Notes: generated by a model from the sequence alone, not told the origin. Numbered from the stretch's first letter, positions 17,325 to 29,719 are shown. The stretch is 40,748 bases of DNA from Geothermobacter hydrogeniphilus (GCF_002898515.1 NZ_PPFX01000037.1:1-40748); one strand, 5' to 3'. Numbers and translations are program-made.

Positions 17325-17924
17325 TCATTTGGGGACAATGATGGATGTTTGTGAGCGCAGTGCGGTGCGCGATGGATTCGGTGCCGTCGCCGGTGCTATG
17401 CCGACCACCGAAATGGCGTAGTTTCGTGCGACAAAGTAGTTCACGTCCATTCCGGAGCCGACCGGCGGCGGGCTGGTGCCGATGTAGAGGACGCTGTTGC
17501 GGTCATCCGAGTTGGCACTGTACTGACTCGGTTCGAGGGCTCCGCTGCCGACGACGATACGGTCCCGGTAGAGCACCGCCGGACTGACCGTGGTGTCCTG
17601 GTCGTTGTAAAGGTCGACCACGGTGGTGTTGGTCGAAATGCCGTTGCGATAGACGTAGGTAATCGCCCTGTCGGCGGTGTAGAAGCTTTCCAGGCCGTTG
17701 CGGAAATGACCTGACAGCTGGATTTCCGTGGTTGAGGACGACATCAGGATAAGGCCGAGAACACTCATGACCGCCAGAATCGAGATGGCGGCAATCAGGG
17801 CAATGCCACGCTGATTGGCGATCGGGGACGGCTGCCCTGTCGGGATGGAGGAGAGGTTTCTTTTGCCCCCCGCCGGGGAGCTGGAACAGTTCTTGTTTTT
17901 AATGGTTGCGAAGGTGAACAACAT
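17325..17924 (-). CDS. pilX: Type IV minor pilin PilX family
   Basis: A 199-residue minor pilin. Long 40-residue leader, then NQRG followed by IALIAAISILAVMSVLGLILM, the PilX_N type hydrophobic helix; I see no Glu5. The soluble domain begins SSSTTEIQLSGHFRNGLESFYTADRAI, as usual for PilX (the 'A(E/D)xA' helix). ATG 17924 has AGAGGAG 8 nt upstream and overlaps the pilW end by 26 nt. It acts with PilV, PilW and PilY1 in the priming complex. The ATG is well supported, so the long leader appears real. Confidence 0.9.
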   Translation of the reverse strand: MLFTFATIKNKNCSSSPAGGKRNLSSIPTGQPSPIANQRGIALIAAISILAVMSVLGLILMSSSTTEIQLSGHFRNGLESFYTADRAITYVYRNGISTNTTVVDLYNDQDTTVSPAVLYRDRIVVGSGALEPSQYSANSDDRNSVLYIGTSPPPVGSGMDVNYFVARNYAISVVGIAPATAPNPSRTALRSQTSIIVPK

Positions 17925-18768
17925 TGCTCAGACTCCTCTGCCGGTTCTGTTGGCTTGCCTGTTTGGCGGTTGTGGAGACCAGGGTGACCCTGACTGCCGA
18001 GATATCCGCCAGCTGTGATGCCGAGGGGGTTGCAACCTCGGTTCCATCGTTCAAGATATAGTCAAACTGTAACTGGCTGATATTGTCGGCGACCACCTGT
18101 TGCCCTCCACTGTCGGCCTGTCGTGTCAGGTCGGTGCCGTTCAGGGTCCAGGTGATGCTTGACGGGTCGGGGGCGCCCGCGCCTATCCGGACGATGACAT
18201 CGCCGGTATTGTATTGAATCGGTTCGGCGAGGCTGCCGAACCCGGCAATGGTGATGGTTCGGGTGCCGCTGTTGACCGACTGAACGGTCAGGGGCAGGGC
18301 GCTGTAGGGTTGCGAGCCGCTCTGGGGGCGGTAGATACGGACCGAATCGCCCGCTGAGAACCGGTCGACCATTGCGGGGACCTCGACAGTAAATGCTTCG
18401 TTACTTGTCGTGGTGGCGCTCTGCGGCACTTCGAGGCTACTGGAAATGAGGGCGAACGCCCCGGAACTTGACGCGGTATTGATGGTCAGGGTCGAAGCAT
18501 CGGATCCGGCGGCGATTCCGGGCGTGTTGCGGTAAATGATGGCTCCGGCCATGCTCAGGTCACGACTGATGAAGTCCATGGCGACACGCAGATTCTGCTG
18601 ACTGTCCACGACGCGGGACTGGTCGGTTGTCGTTCTCTGCATGGTGATATAGAGGGAGTAAATCGCCGCAAGAGCAATGCCTGTGATGGCGATGCCGATC
18701 AATAATTCGAGCAACGTAAAACCTGCCCGGCGATTGTCTCCTGGTTTCCGCCGACCCGAAGTTCTCAT
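17899..18768 (-). CDS. pilW: Type IV minor pilin PilW family
   Basis: A 289-residue prepilin with leader ending RRAG and cleavage before FTLLELLIGIAITGIALAAIYSLY (Glu5 present), followed by QQNLRVAMDFISRDLSMAG, the sequence that marks PilW/GspJ-like minor pilins. The large Ser/Thr-rich C-terminal domain is typical. It overlaps pilV by 4 nt (ATGA). Role: tip-complex minor pilin working with PilV, PilX and PilY1. Confidence 0.93.
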   Translation of the reverse strand: MRTSGRRKPGDNRRAGFTLLELLIGIAITGIALAAIYSLYITMQRTTTDQSRVVDSQQNLRVAMDFISRDLSMAGAIIYRNTPGIAAGSDASTLTINTASSSGAFALISSSLEVPQSATTTSNEAFTVEVPAMVDRFSAGDSVRIYRPQSGSQPYSALPLTVQSVNSGTRTITIAGFGSLAEPIQYNTGDVIVRIGAGAPDPSSITWTLNGTDLTRQADSGGQQVVADNISQLQFDYILNDGTEVATPSASQLADISAVRVTLVSTTAKQASQQNRQRSLSNVVHLRNH

Positions 18769-19184
18769 AGATTGTATCCCTTGTAACTGGTGAGTGTCAT
18801 GGTGCTCCCTTGAGGCCCCTGGACATTGACAGTGATTCTGGAGATGCCCGTGATTGGAGTGTCAACGGTCACCGTCCAGGTCGCCGAATAGGTACCCCCT
18901 CCCGGCAGGGTCAGGGTGGTGGCGGCAGAATCCGGATCAAGATCCCACTGGGCTGTGCCGCTGGTTGCCAGCCTGGGGTCGTCGCTTTCCAGGGCCATGA
19001 CCCCTTCCATGACGCTCTGGGCGGTTGTCCCCAGCGTGGTGCGGATATTTGACCCGTTGTTGAACGATATCGCCCGTAATTGCAGACCGGCGACGCCCAG
19101 CAGGCCGATGGCAAAAATGGTCAGAGCGACAAGGACTTCCAGGAGGGTGAAGCCGTACTGACTCGTCATTGCGGGTTTCGCCAT
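18765..19184 (-). CDS. pilV: Type IV minor pilin PilV family
   Basis: A 139-residue prepilin from ATG 19184 (AAGGGAG about 7 nt upstream); the frame is open to 19304 but the extra 40 residues look non-coding. Leader ends TSQYG, cleavage before FTLLEVLVALTIFAIGLLGVAGLQL, the classic PilV helix. It is the first gene of the minor-pilin operon, about 195 nt after the predicted sigma-54 start at 19379. Confidence 0.93.
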   Translation of the reverse strand: MAKPAMTSQYGFTLLEVLVALTIFAIGLLGVAGLQLRAISFNNGSNIRTTLGTTAQSVMEGVMALESDDPRLATSGTAQWDLDPDSAATTLTLPGGGTYSATWTVTVDTPITGISRITVNVQGPQGSTMTLTSYKGYNL

Positions 19185-19390
19185 GGCTCGCTCCCTTCCC
19201 GGTGTCCGGTGGGGCATCGTTGCCGCATCCACGGCAGCCCCGGACAGCGTTTCTTCGTGTGCCTGTCTGTCGTTTCGAGTTGTTGTCAGCCAGTTGCCGT
19301 TCACGGTTGCAGACCCCTGTTTGTAGAGACTCGAGAAATGTGTTCACGCGGATTGCCTGATTGCTCCGACGTATTATGAAACTCTTCTAA

Positions 19391-19406
19391 GCATGAATTG
19401 TGCCAG
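19391..19406 (-). promoter_or_regulatory. Sigma-54 promoter of the minor-pilin operon
   Basis: Read on the minus strand, CTGGCACAATTCATGCT gives GG at -24 and GC at -12 with exact spacing (TGGCAC-N5-xTGC). The predicted start is near 19379, in front of pilV. It matches the consensus at every conserved position except the first T of TTGC. The neighbouring NtrC-like regulator (9105-10463) or PilR is the likely activator. Confidence 0.8.
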
Positions 19407-19468
19407 CTTGCCGGGTGTTGTAAAAATGCGATGTTAGCTTGTTTGCATCAAGCGTTGCTGTTGCCTGA

Positions 19469-19507
19469 CTGCAAAAATTGCAGATATGGTTTATGCAAAG
19501 CTTGCAT
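19469..19507. promoter_or_regulatory. Two TTGCA dyads, possible operators upstream of rnr
   Basis: This lies in the 353-nt stretch without a gene between pilV and rnr. Two perfect inverted repeats are present: CTGCAA-aaa-TTGCAG (19469-19483) and ATGCAA-agc-TTGCAT (19493-19507). Their centres are 24 bp apart and they share the half-site TGCAA. A plausible sigma-70 promoter (TTGCCT 19461, TATGGT 19485, 18-nt spacer) would place the first dyad in its spacer and the second at the start point. The rest of the stretch holds the sigma-54 promoter and nothing else I recognise. Confidence 0.5.
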
Positions 19508-19537
19508 TTGAATGAGAGATGGTTGATTTTATAGCCA

Positions 19538-21666
<2,129 letters not shown>

Positions 21667-21670
<4 letters not shown>

Positions 21671-22644
21671 GAATCATTCGCCAGCTTGATGAATGCTGTC
21701 CCCCCCTTGAGCGGGGTGTTGTGACCATCGGCAATTTCGACGGGGTCCATCTCGGGCATCGGGAAATCTTCCGGCGCGTGGTTCGTCGCGCCCGGGAGTT
21801 GAACGGCCTGGCGACGGTCCTGACCTTTGTTCCCCATCCTCTCAAGGTTCTGACACCGGAACGCGCTCCGCGCCTGCTCAACACCTATGCCGAAAAAGAA
21901 CGCCTGATCGCTGCTTCCTGCATTGATGTTCTGGCCGCCATTCCCTTCGACTGTGAGATGGCCGAGATGCCCCCGGAGGACTTCGTCAGAGAAATTCTGG
22001 TCGGCCGGCTCGGCATCTGTCACCTGATTGTCGGTTACGACTACGCTTTCGGACGCAATCGTGAAGGCGATGTTGATTTTCTGCGCCGGGCGGGGAAACA
22101 GGCCGGTTTTACCGTTGAGATGCTGGAGCCGATCCGGCGTGGCGAGGAGGTCTTCAGCTCGACGCTGGTGCGCCGGCGACTGGCGGCCGGGGATGTCGCC
22201 GGTACCGTGGCCCTGCTCGGACGGCATTTCAATCTCGAAGGGCGCGTCATCCATGGCGCCAGTCGCGGCAGATCGCTCGGCTTTCCGACCGCTAATCTGC
22301 TGACCGACAAGGAGGTCCTGCCCCGTCCCGGCGTCTACGCGGTCAAGGTCAGGCTGGATGAACGGATTTTCGATGGTGTGATGAATATCGGTTTCAACCC
22401 GACCTTCGGGACCGAGAGGATCTCTCTGGAAGTCCATCTGCTCGATTTTTCAGCTGATATATACGACCGGTCGCTGCGGGTCTATTTTGTCGAACGATTG
22501 CGCGAAGAGATGGTTTTCTCCTCAGTGGATGACCTGATTGTCCAGATCCGCAGGGATGTCGACCGGGCGCGGCAGCTTCTCGCCGGCCGGGAGGTGATCG
22601 TTTATCGCGACTACCTCGACTGCGGCCTTGAGAAGGGGGCCTGA
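21667..22644 (+). CDS. ribF: Bifunctional riboflavin kinase/FAD synthetase
   Basis: A 325-residue cytoplasmic enzyme that phosphorylates riboflavin to FMN and adenylates FMN to FAD. The N-terminal nucleotidyltransferase domain has GNFDGVHLGHREIF (HxGH type) and VGYDYAFGRNREGD; the C-terminal flavokinase domain has GASRGRSLGFPTANL and IGFNPTFG. It is coupled to rnr through ATGA and followed closely by aroE, so rnr-ribF-aroE looks like one housekeeping operon. Confidence 0.96.
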
Positions 22645-22645
22645 G

Positions 22646-23512
22646 GTGAGCGGGCTGACCGGCAAAACCAGGGTCCTGGGTATCTTCGGTGATCCGGTGT
22701 CGCATTCCCTGTCTCCCGCCATGCAGAATGCCGCTTTGCAGCAGGCGGGGGTCGATGCCATCTATGTTCCCTTTCACGTGACGCCCGAACAACTGTCGCG
22801 GGCGGTTGACGGGTTGCGGGCCCTGCAGGTCTGGGGGGTCAATGTCACCATCCCCCACAAGGAGGCGATCTGCCCGCTGCTCGACGAAGTCGATGCCGAC
22901 GCCGCCCTGATCGGGGCGGTCAATACGGTGGTGCAGCGGTCCGGCCGGCTGGTTGGCTACAATACCGACGGCGACGGTCTGGTCGCCTCGCTGCAGACCG
23001 ATTTGCAATTTGATCCGCGTGGCCGACGTATTCTGCTGCTCGGTGCCGGTGGAACGAGCCGGTCCGTTGCGGTCGCCCTGGCGCGGGCCGGGGCCGAGCG
23101 GATCACCATCGCCAATCGAACCTGCAGCCGGGCGCGACAATTGGCGGCAGATTTCACCACAGTGCTTCCGGGCACATCCTTTGCAGCAATCGGACTTGAA
23201 GGGTCGGATCTGGTCGTCGCGGTTGCCGAGTGCGACCTGGTGGTGAACAGTACCTCCATCGGCCTGCAGGGTGAGGACTTTGCAGGGTTCCCCTGGCAAT
23301 ACCTGTCGTCGGAGACCCGCTGCTACGATATCGTCTATCGTCGCGGCGGCACCCCCTGGCTGCTTCGGGCCGGACAACAGGGTTGTCGCTGCGCCGACGG
23401 CCTCGGCATGCTGGCGGCCCAGGGAGAGCTGGCGTTCAGAATCTGGACCGGCCAGAGTCCGCCATCCGGCGTGATGAAGTGTCGGCTTTTGGCAGAAGTT
23501 GCAACAAGTTAG
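22646..23512 (+). CDS. aroE: Shikimate dehydrogenase
   Basis: A 288-residue enzyme reducing 3-dehydroshikimate to shikimate with NADPH in aromatic amino acid synthesis. N-terminal substrate domain: FGDPVSHSLSPAMQNAAL and the catalytic lysine in VNVTIPHKE; NTDGDG follows; Rossmann motif GAGGTSRSVAVAL and the NADP-binding NRTCSRA; C-terminal DGLGMLAAQGELAF. Start GTG 22646 with AAGGGGG about 7 nt upstream, 1 nt after the ribF stop. A frame open from TTG 22628 is less likely. Confidence 0.95.
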   Translation: MSGLTGKTRVLGIFGDPVSHSLSPAMQNAALQQAGVDAIYVPFHVTPEQLSRAVDGLRALQVWGVNVTIPHKEAICPLLDEVDADAALIGAVNTVVQRSGRLVGYNTDGDGLVASLQTDLQFDPRGRRILLLGAGGTSRSVAVALARAGAERITIANRTCSRARQLAADFTTVLPGTSFAAIGLEGSDLVVAVAECDLVVNSTSIGLQGEDFAGFPWQYLSSETRCYDIVYRRGGTPWLLRAGQQGCRCADGLGMLAAQGELAFRIWTGQSPPSGVMKCRLLAEVATS

Positions 23513-23527
23513 GCTTCTGACGGCTGG

Positions 23528-23556
23528 TTGACACCCTTTTGGGTGTTATATAAGAT
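23528..23556 (+). promoter_or_regulatory. Sigma-70 promoter of the pil operon with a hairpin in the spacer
   Basis: TTGACA at 23528 and TAAGAT at 23551 with a 17-nt spacer (an overlapping TATAAG gives 15). A perfect dyad ACACCC-tttt-GGGTGT (23531-23546) fills most of the spacer. It may be an operator, or a weak hairpin ending the aroE transcript; no T run follows directly. Confidence 0.6.
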
Positions 23557-23602
23557 GAACAGCACTTGCAAATGAGACCTTTTCGGGGGGAGTGGCCTGA
23601 GA

Positions 23603-25303
<1,701 letters not shown>

Positions 25304-25366
25304 TCTGTCTGTGCCGGGGCATGCTCTTCTTGTTTTATCTGAACGCGGTGAGGTAAGGAATTCATA

Positions 25367-26494
25367 ATGGCCAGTATTCATCAGCTTCTCAAGACCATGG
25401 TTGAGGCGGGCGGTTCGGACCTGCACATTACAACCGGAACCCCGCCGCAGCTGCGGGTTGACGGACAGATGGTGCCGCTCAAGCTGCCCCCGCTGCTTCC
25501 GGCTGACACCAAGCAGCTCTGCTACAGCATTCTGACCGATGCCCAGAAACGCAAATTCGAGGAAGAGAATGAACTTGACCTTTCCTTCGGGGTCAAAGGT
25601 CTGGCCCGTTTTCGCGGCAACATCTATATGCAGCGGGGTGCCATCGCCGGCGCTTTCCGGCTGATTCCCTACAAGTTTCTGACCTTTGATGAGCTCGGTC
25701 TGCCGCCGGTTGTTTCCCGCATCGCCCAACGGCCGCGCGGCCTGGTGCTGGTGACCGGGCCGACCGGCAGCGGCAAATCGACCACCCTGGCTTCGATTAT
25801 CGATTACATCAACGAACAGCGGCACGAGCATATCATCACCATCGAAGACCCGATCGAGTACCTGCATCCGCACAAGAAGTGCGTGGTCAACCAGCGTGAA
25901 GTCGGTGCCGACACCCATTCGTTCAAAAAAGCGCTCAAGTACATTCTGCGCCAGGACCCCGACATCGTCCTGCTCGGTGAACTGCGGGATCTTGAAACGA
26001 TCGAAGCGGCCCTGACCATTGCCGAGACCGGCCACCTCTGTTTTGCGACCCTGCACACCAATTCGTGTGTCCAGACCATCAACCGGATTGTCGATGTCTT
26101 TCCGCCCCATCAGCAGACCCAGGTACGGACCCAGCTTTCCTTCGTCCTCGAGGGGGTTCTTTCGCAGACACTGATTCCCAAGGCTGACGGCCGGGGTCGG
26201 GCGCTGGCCATTGAGGTGATGGTGCCGAATATGGCCATTCGTGCCCTGATCCGCGATGACAAGGTTCATCAGATCTATTCACAGATGCAGATGGGGCAGG
26301 AAAAGTTCGGTATGCAGACCCTCAACCAGTCCCTCTTCATGCTGTATCACGGCAAGAAGATCAGCCTGGAGATGGCGATGATGCGGTCCCAGGATACAGA
26401 CGAACTGAAGCAGATGATCGCCAACCCCGCGTCGGTGCTGAAGCGGGGGATTCAATCCGGCAGCGGCGCGCGTCCCGTTGCCACTCAAATGTGA
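25367..26494 (+). CDS. pilT: Type IV pilus retraction ATPase PilT
   Basis: A 375-residue retraction motor. Walker A GPTGSGKS 131-138, Walker B DPDIVLLGELRD from 197, His box ATLHTNS, and the C-terminal AIRALIRD motif at 290-297 that distinguishes retraction ATPases; there is no tetracysteine. It follows pilB by 63 nt; GAGGTAAGGAAT precedes the ATG. The last codons (GCC ACT CAA ATG TGA) are part of a 17-bp sequence repeated downstream, on the far side of the element at 26523-26643. Confidence 0.97.
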   Translation: MASIHQLLKTMVEAGGSDLHITTGTPPQLRVDGQMVPLKLPPLLPADTKQLCYSILTDAQKRKFEEENELDLSFGVKGLARFRGNIYMQRGAIAGAFRLIPYKFLTFDELGLPPVVSRIAQRPRGLVLVTGPTGSGKSTTLASIIDYINEQRHEHIITIEDPIEYLHPHKKCVVNQREVGADTHSFKKALKYILRQDPDIVLLGELRDLETIEAALTIAETGHLCFATLHTNSCVQTINRIVDVFPPHQQTQVRTQLSFVLEGVLSQTLIPKADGRGRALAIEVMVPNMAIRALIRDDKVHQIYSQMQMGQEKFGMQTLNQSLFMLYHGKKISLEMAMMRSQDTDELKQMIANPASVLKRGIQSGSGARPVATQM

Positions 26495-26657
26495 GGCTTT
26501 CACAAGAAAGCAAAATGCCGTTGGCTAAGCAAAAAGCGCCGGCAGCAAGGCGCGCGATTGTCGAGCAATGAGGCGTACCGGCGTACGTCGAAGCAGTGAG
26601 AACAAGCGTCGCAACGCAGCTGCAGGTGAGTTTTTGCGACGCCACTCAAATGTGAGG
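26480..26657. repeat. 17-bp direct repeat flanking a hairpin element
   Basis: GCCACTCAAATGTGAGG occurs at 26480-26496, at the pilT end, and again identically at 26641-26657, just before pilC. Removing one copy plus the DNA between restores a tight pilT-pilC junction in which TGAGGTGAAGC is the pilC ribosome site. This looks like a duplicated target site; up to 4 nt (GCCA) may belong to the element itself, since copy A also ends that way. Confidence 0.8.
26523..26643. repeat. Hairpin-forming intergenic element, copy C
   Basis: A 121-bp imperfect palindrome with ends GGC-taa-GCAAAAA and TTTTTGC-gac-GCC and tip CGTAC-cggc-GTACG. It is closely similar to copy A at 6080-6199 in the same orientation and shares the GCAACGCAGCTG core with copy B. 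It separates pilT from pilC by about 170 nt and could act as an mRNA processing or attenuation hairpin inside the operon. Confidence 0.8.
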
Positions 26658-26663
26658 TGAAGC

Positions 26664-27881
26664 ATGGCCAAGTTTGCCTGGGAGGGAAAGACTCGAACCG
26701 GCAAAGTCCAGAAGGGAACCATGGAGGCCCCTGACCAGGGGGCGGTGACGGCGGCTCTGCGTCGCCAGGGGATCATGCCCTCGTCGATCAAGGAACGGGG
26801 CAAGGGCATGAACATGGAGATCCGGATTCCCGGCTTCGAACCGAAGGTCACCACCAAGGACCTGGTTGTTTTCACCCGCCAGTTCGCCACCATGATTGAT
26901 GCCGGTCTGCCGCTGGTCCAGTGTCTCGACATCCTCTCCCGGCAACAGGAGAACAAGACCTTCAAGAAAATCCTCACCGAGATCAAGGAGAGTGTCGAGT
27001 CCGGGTCCACCTTTGCTGACGCGTTGGCCAAGCACCCCAAGGCCTTCGATGAACTGTATGTCAACCTGGTCGCCGCCGGTGAGGTCGGCGGTATCCTCGA
27101 CACCATCCTCAACCGTCTCGCCGCCTATATTGAAAAGGCCCTCAAGCTGAAGAAGCAGGTCAAGAGCGCCATGACCTACCCGGCGACCGTGGTCGGCATC
27201 GCCGTGGTTGTCATCGGTGTCATCCTGATTTTCGTTATTCCGCAGTTTGAGAAGATGTTTCATGATTTCGGCGGCGAATTGCCCGGGCCGACCCTGGTTG
27301 TTATCGCCTTGAGCAACTTCATCCAGCATTACATTCTGGTCATCATCGGCGGGATCGTCCTGCTGATCTTCGCCTTCAAGAAGATATACGCCACTCCCAA
27401 AGGGCGTTCAGCAATCGATGAATTTTCGTTGAAACTGCCGATCTTCGGGGTGCTGATCCGCAAGGTTGCCGTGGCCAAGTTCACCCGGACTCTCGGCACC
27501 ATGATTTCCAGCGGCGTGCCCATCCTCGATGGACTGGAGATTGTCGCCAAGACGGCCGGCAACAAGACTGTTGAAAAAGCTATCTACCAGGTCCGCTCCA
27601 GCATCAGCGAGGGCAAGACCATCGCCGAGCCGTTGGAAAAATCCGGGGTGTTTCCTCCCATGGTATGCCAGATGATCGCCGTCGGCGAGCAGTCGGGGGC
27701 CATCGATACCATGCTCAACAAGATTGCGGATTTCTATGACGACGAAGTCGATGACGCGGTGAGCAACCTGACATCGATGATGGAACCGTTGCTGATGCTC
27801 TTCCTCGGTACCACGGTCGGCGGACTGGTCATCGCCATGTACCTGCCGATCTTCAAACTGGCCGGTACTGTCGGGGGCTGA
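26664..27881 (+). CDS. pilC: Type IV pilus platform protein PilC
   Basis: A 405-residue inner-membrane platform protein of the GspF/PilC family. It has two tandem GspF domains (about 70-190 and 270-395), each with the family run FTRQFATMIDAGLPLVQCLDIL or FTRTLGTMISSGVPILDGLEI. Three membrane helices: around 172-194, 212-234 and 373-397. It couples PilB/PilT rotation to pilin insertion. The ribosome site GAGGTG sits in the duplicated segment 26641-26657. Its stop overlaps the pilS start by one base (TGATG). Confidence 0.96.
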   Translation: MAKFAWEGKTRTGKVQKGTMEAPDQGAVTAALRRQGIMPSSIKERGKGMNMEIRIPGFEPKVTTKDLVVFTRQFATMIDAGLPLVQCLDILSRQQENKTFKKILTEIKESVESGSTFADALAKHPKAFDELYVNLVAAGEVGGILDTILNRLAAYIEKALKLKKQVKSAMTYPATVVGIAVVVIGVILIFVIPQFEKMFHDFGGELPGPTLVVIALSNFIQHYILVIIGGIVLLIFAFKKIYATPKGRSAIDEFSLKLPIFGVLIRKVAVAKFTRTLGTMISSGVPILDGLEIVAKTAGNKTVEKAIYQVRSSISEGKTIAEPLEKSGVFPPMVCQMIAVGEQSGAIDTMLNKIADFYDDEVDDAVSNLTSMMEPLLMLFLGTTVGGLVIAMYLPIFKLAGTVGG

Positions 27882-29539
27882 TGCCTTCCCCGATGCCAGG
27901 TTCCTCCTCAGCTCGAAGGCAGTTGAAACCATCCCGCAAGCAGCTGGGGTGGTTTCTGCTGTTGCGGGTCGTTTTCATCTGTATCTTCCTCGGCGGTACG
28001 GTCGTTTACCAGGTCCGGGACGGTTTGACCTCCGCCCATCCCGCGCTGCCCTTTTTTTATCTGCTGATCGGACTTTCCTTCGCCCACGCCCTTGCCGGCG
28101 CCCTGTCGCTGCCCCGGGTGAAGAACCTGGTGTTGTTCACCCACACCCAGATCGCCTGGGACCTGGTTTTCTGTTTTCTGCTGATTGCTCTGACCGGCGG
28201 GACCGAGAGTCCGTTTCCTTTCCTGTTCGTCTTTATCATCATCAGTTCCAGTGTCTTTTTTTCGACCCGAGAAATCCTGATTGTGGCTGCCGCCTCTTCG
28301 ATTCTGTACGGGGGGCTGATCGACTTTCAGTATTATCAGGTTCTGCCGCATCCGGCGGGACTGCCGGGACTGGACCCGGTTGCCGGGCGGGAAGCATTTT
28401 ATACCATTTTTATCCACGTCGTCGCCTTCTTCCTCACCGCCCTGTTGAGCGGCGCCCTGTCGGAACGCTGGCGGCGTAGTGAAGCGGCCCTGGCCGAACA
28501 GCGCATCGATTACGATGAGCTTGAAGCCCTGAACAAGGCGATTCTCGGCAACATCAGCAGCGGTCTGATGATCGTCAACAGCCAGGGGCGTATCCGTCTC
28601 TTCAATCGGGCCGCCGAAATGATCTGCGGACGCAGTCTGAAGGATGTTTACAACCGCCGGGTCGATGAGCTTTTCCCCGGTCTGGAAATTATGTCCGGGC
28701 AGGGGTTTGTTTTCCATCAGCGAGCCGAAGGAGATATTTTCGACGCGTCCGGGCAACGGAAGGTTCTCGGTTATGCCACCAGCGGCATTCGTGATCCACG
28801 CAACCGGGAACTCGGTCTGCTGGTCAGTTTCCAGGACCTGACCCAGGTCAAGGAGATGGAGGAACAGCTCAAGCGCAGTGATCGTCTTGCCGCCATCGGC
28901 CGGCTCTCGGCGGCCATGGCGCATGAAATCCGCAATCCCCTGGCGTCGATAAGCGGTTCCGTTCAACTGCTGATGGAGACCGAGGGGGTCAGTGACGAAG
29001 ATCGCCGACTGATGGGGATTGTCGTCAAGGAAGCGGACCGCCTGAGCAGCCTGTTGACCGATTTTCTGACCTATGCCCGACCGAGGCCGCCCCGGACTGA
29101 GGACTGCGACATCTCTGGCCTGCTGGACGAATTGATCGATATTTGTGGTACAGATCCCCGCTTCGACCAGGTTGTTTTCATCCGGGACTATGAGAGTGGT
29201 ATCCGTTTCCTGGTCGATCGAGACCAGGTTCGCCAGGCTCTCTGGGGGATCTTGATCAATGCCGCCGAGGCTATGGACAGCGCAGGCGAAATCCGTATCG
29301 GTATCAACCGGGAGCGGGGTCTGATCGCCATCGAGGATTCAGGCCCGGGGATTCCCCCGGATATCGCCGAGCGGGTTTTTGAACCCTTTTTCACGACCAA
29401 GGCCGCCGGCAGCGGTTTGGGGCTGGCAACGGTCTATTCCCTGATTGACGGACATGGGGGACGTGTTGAAATGACAACCGGTGCTCTTGGCGGCGCCCGT
29501 TTTCTGCTCTGTTTCGGACCCGGCCTGGTGTTGTCCTGA
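27881..29539 (+). CDS. pilS: Pilus sensor histidine kinase PilS
   Basis: A 552-residue kinase: about six membrane helices in residues 22-195, as in known PilS, a PAS domain at about 215-325 (ILGNISSGLMIVNSQGRIRLFN), HisKA with H348 in MAHEIRNPLASISGS, and an HATPase with NAAEAMDSAGEI, EDSGPGIP, FEPFFTTK and GSGLGLA. In other bacteria PilS senses pilin levels in the membrane and controls PilR. It is translationally coupled to pilC. The hairpin element D begins right after its stop. Confidence 0.95.
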   Translation: MPSPMPGSSSARRQLKPSRKQLGWFLLLRVVFICIFLGGTVVYQVRDGLTSAHPALPFFYLLIGLSFAHALAGALSLPRVKNLVLFTHTQIAWDLVFCFLLIALTGGTESPFPFLFVFIIISSSVFFSTREILIVAAASSILYGGLIDFQYYQVLPHPAGLPGLDPVAGREAFYTIFIHVVAFFLTALLSGALSERWRRSEAALAEQRIDYDELEALNKAILGNISSGLMIVNSQGRIRLFNRAAEMICGRSLKDVYNRRVDELFPGLEIMSGQGFVFHQRAEGDIFDASGQRKVLGYATSGIRDPRNRELGLLVSFQDLTQVKEMEEQLKRSDRLAAIGRLSAAMAHEIRNPLASISGSVQLLMETEGVSDEDRRLMGIVVKEADRLSSLLTDFLTYARPRPPRTEDCDISGLLDELIDICGTDPRFDQVVFIRDYESGIRFLVDRDQVRQALWGILINAAEAMDSAGEIRIGINRERGLIAIEDSGPGIPPDIAERVFEPFFTTKAAGSGLGLATVYSLIDGHGGRVEMTTGALGGARFLLCFGPGLVLS

Positions 29540-29540
29540 A

Positions 29541-29719
29541 ACCCAAAACCACCGGCAATTTCGGGATTCGGTTGTCGTTACGGCTGAATCTGCTTCGTTG
29601 CCTTCACCGCTTCGGTGCTCAACGTAGCTCGGCTACGTTTGCGCCCGAATCGGCGCGACGCCTCGCATCTCCACCCGTTCCGCCACCCTCGGTCCACAAA
29701 ACAGCCGGTGGATTTGGGT
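29541..29719. repeat. Hairpin element with terminal inverted repeats, copy D
   Basis: A 179-bp element filling most of the pilS-pilR gap. Terminal inverted repeats ACCCAAAACCACCGGC (29541-29556) and its near-complement at 29704-29719 (15 of 16 match). The tip is a perfect AACGTAGC-tcg-GCTACGTT (29620-29638). Read on the minus strand its core (GAAGCGGTGAAGGCAACGAAGC) matches copy B. It starts one base after the pilS stop. Nothing coding is seen in it. Confidence 0.75.
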
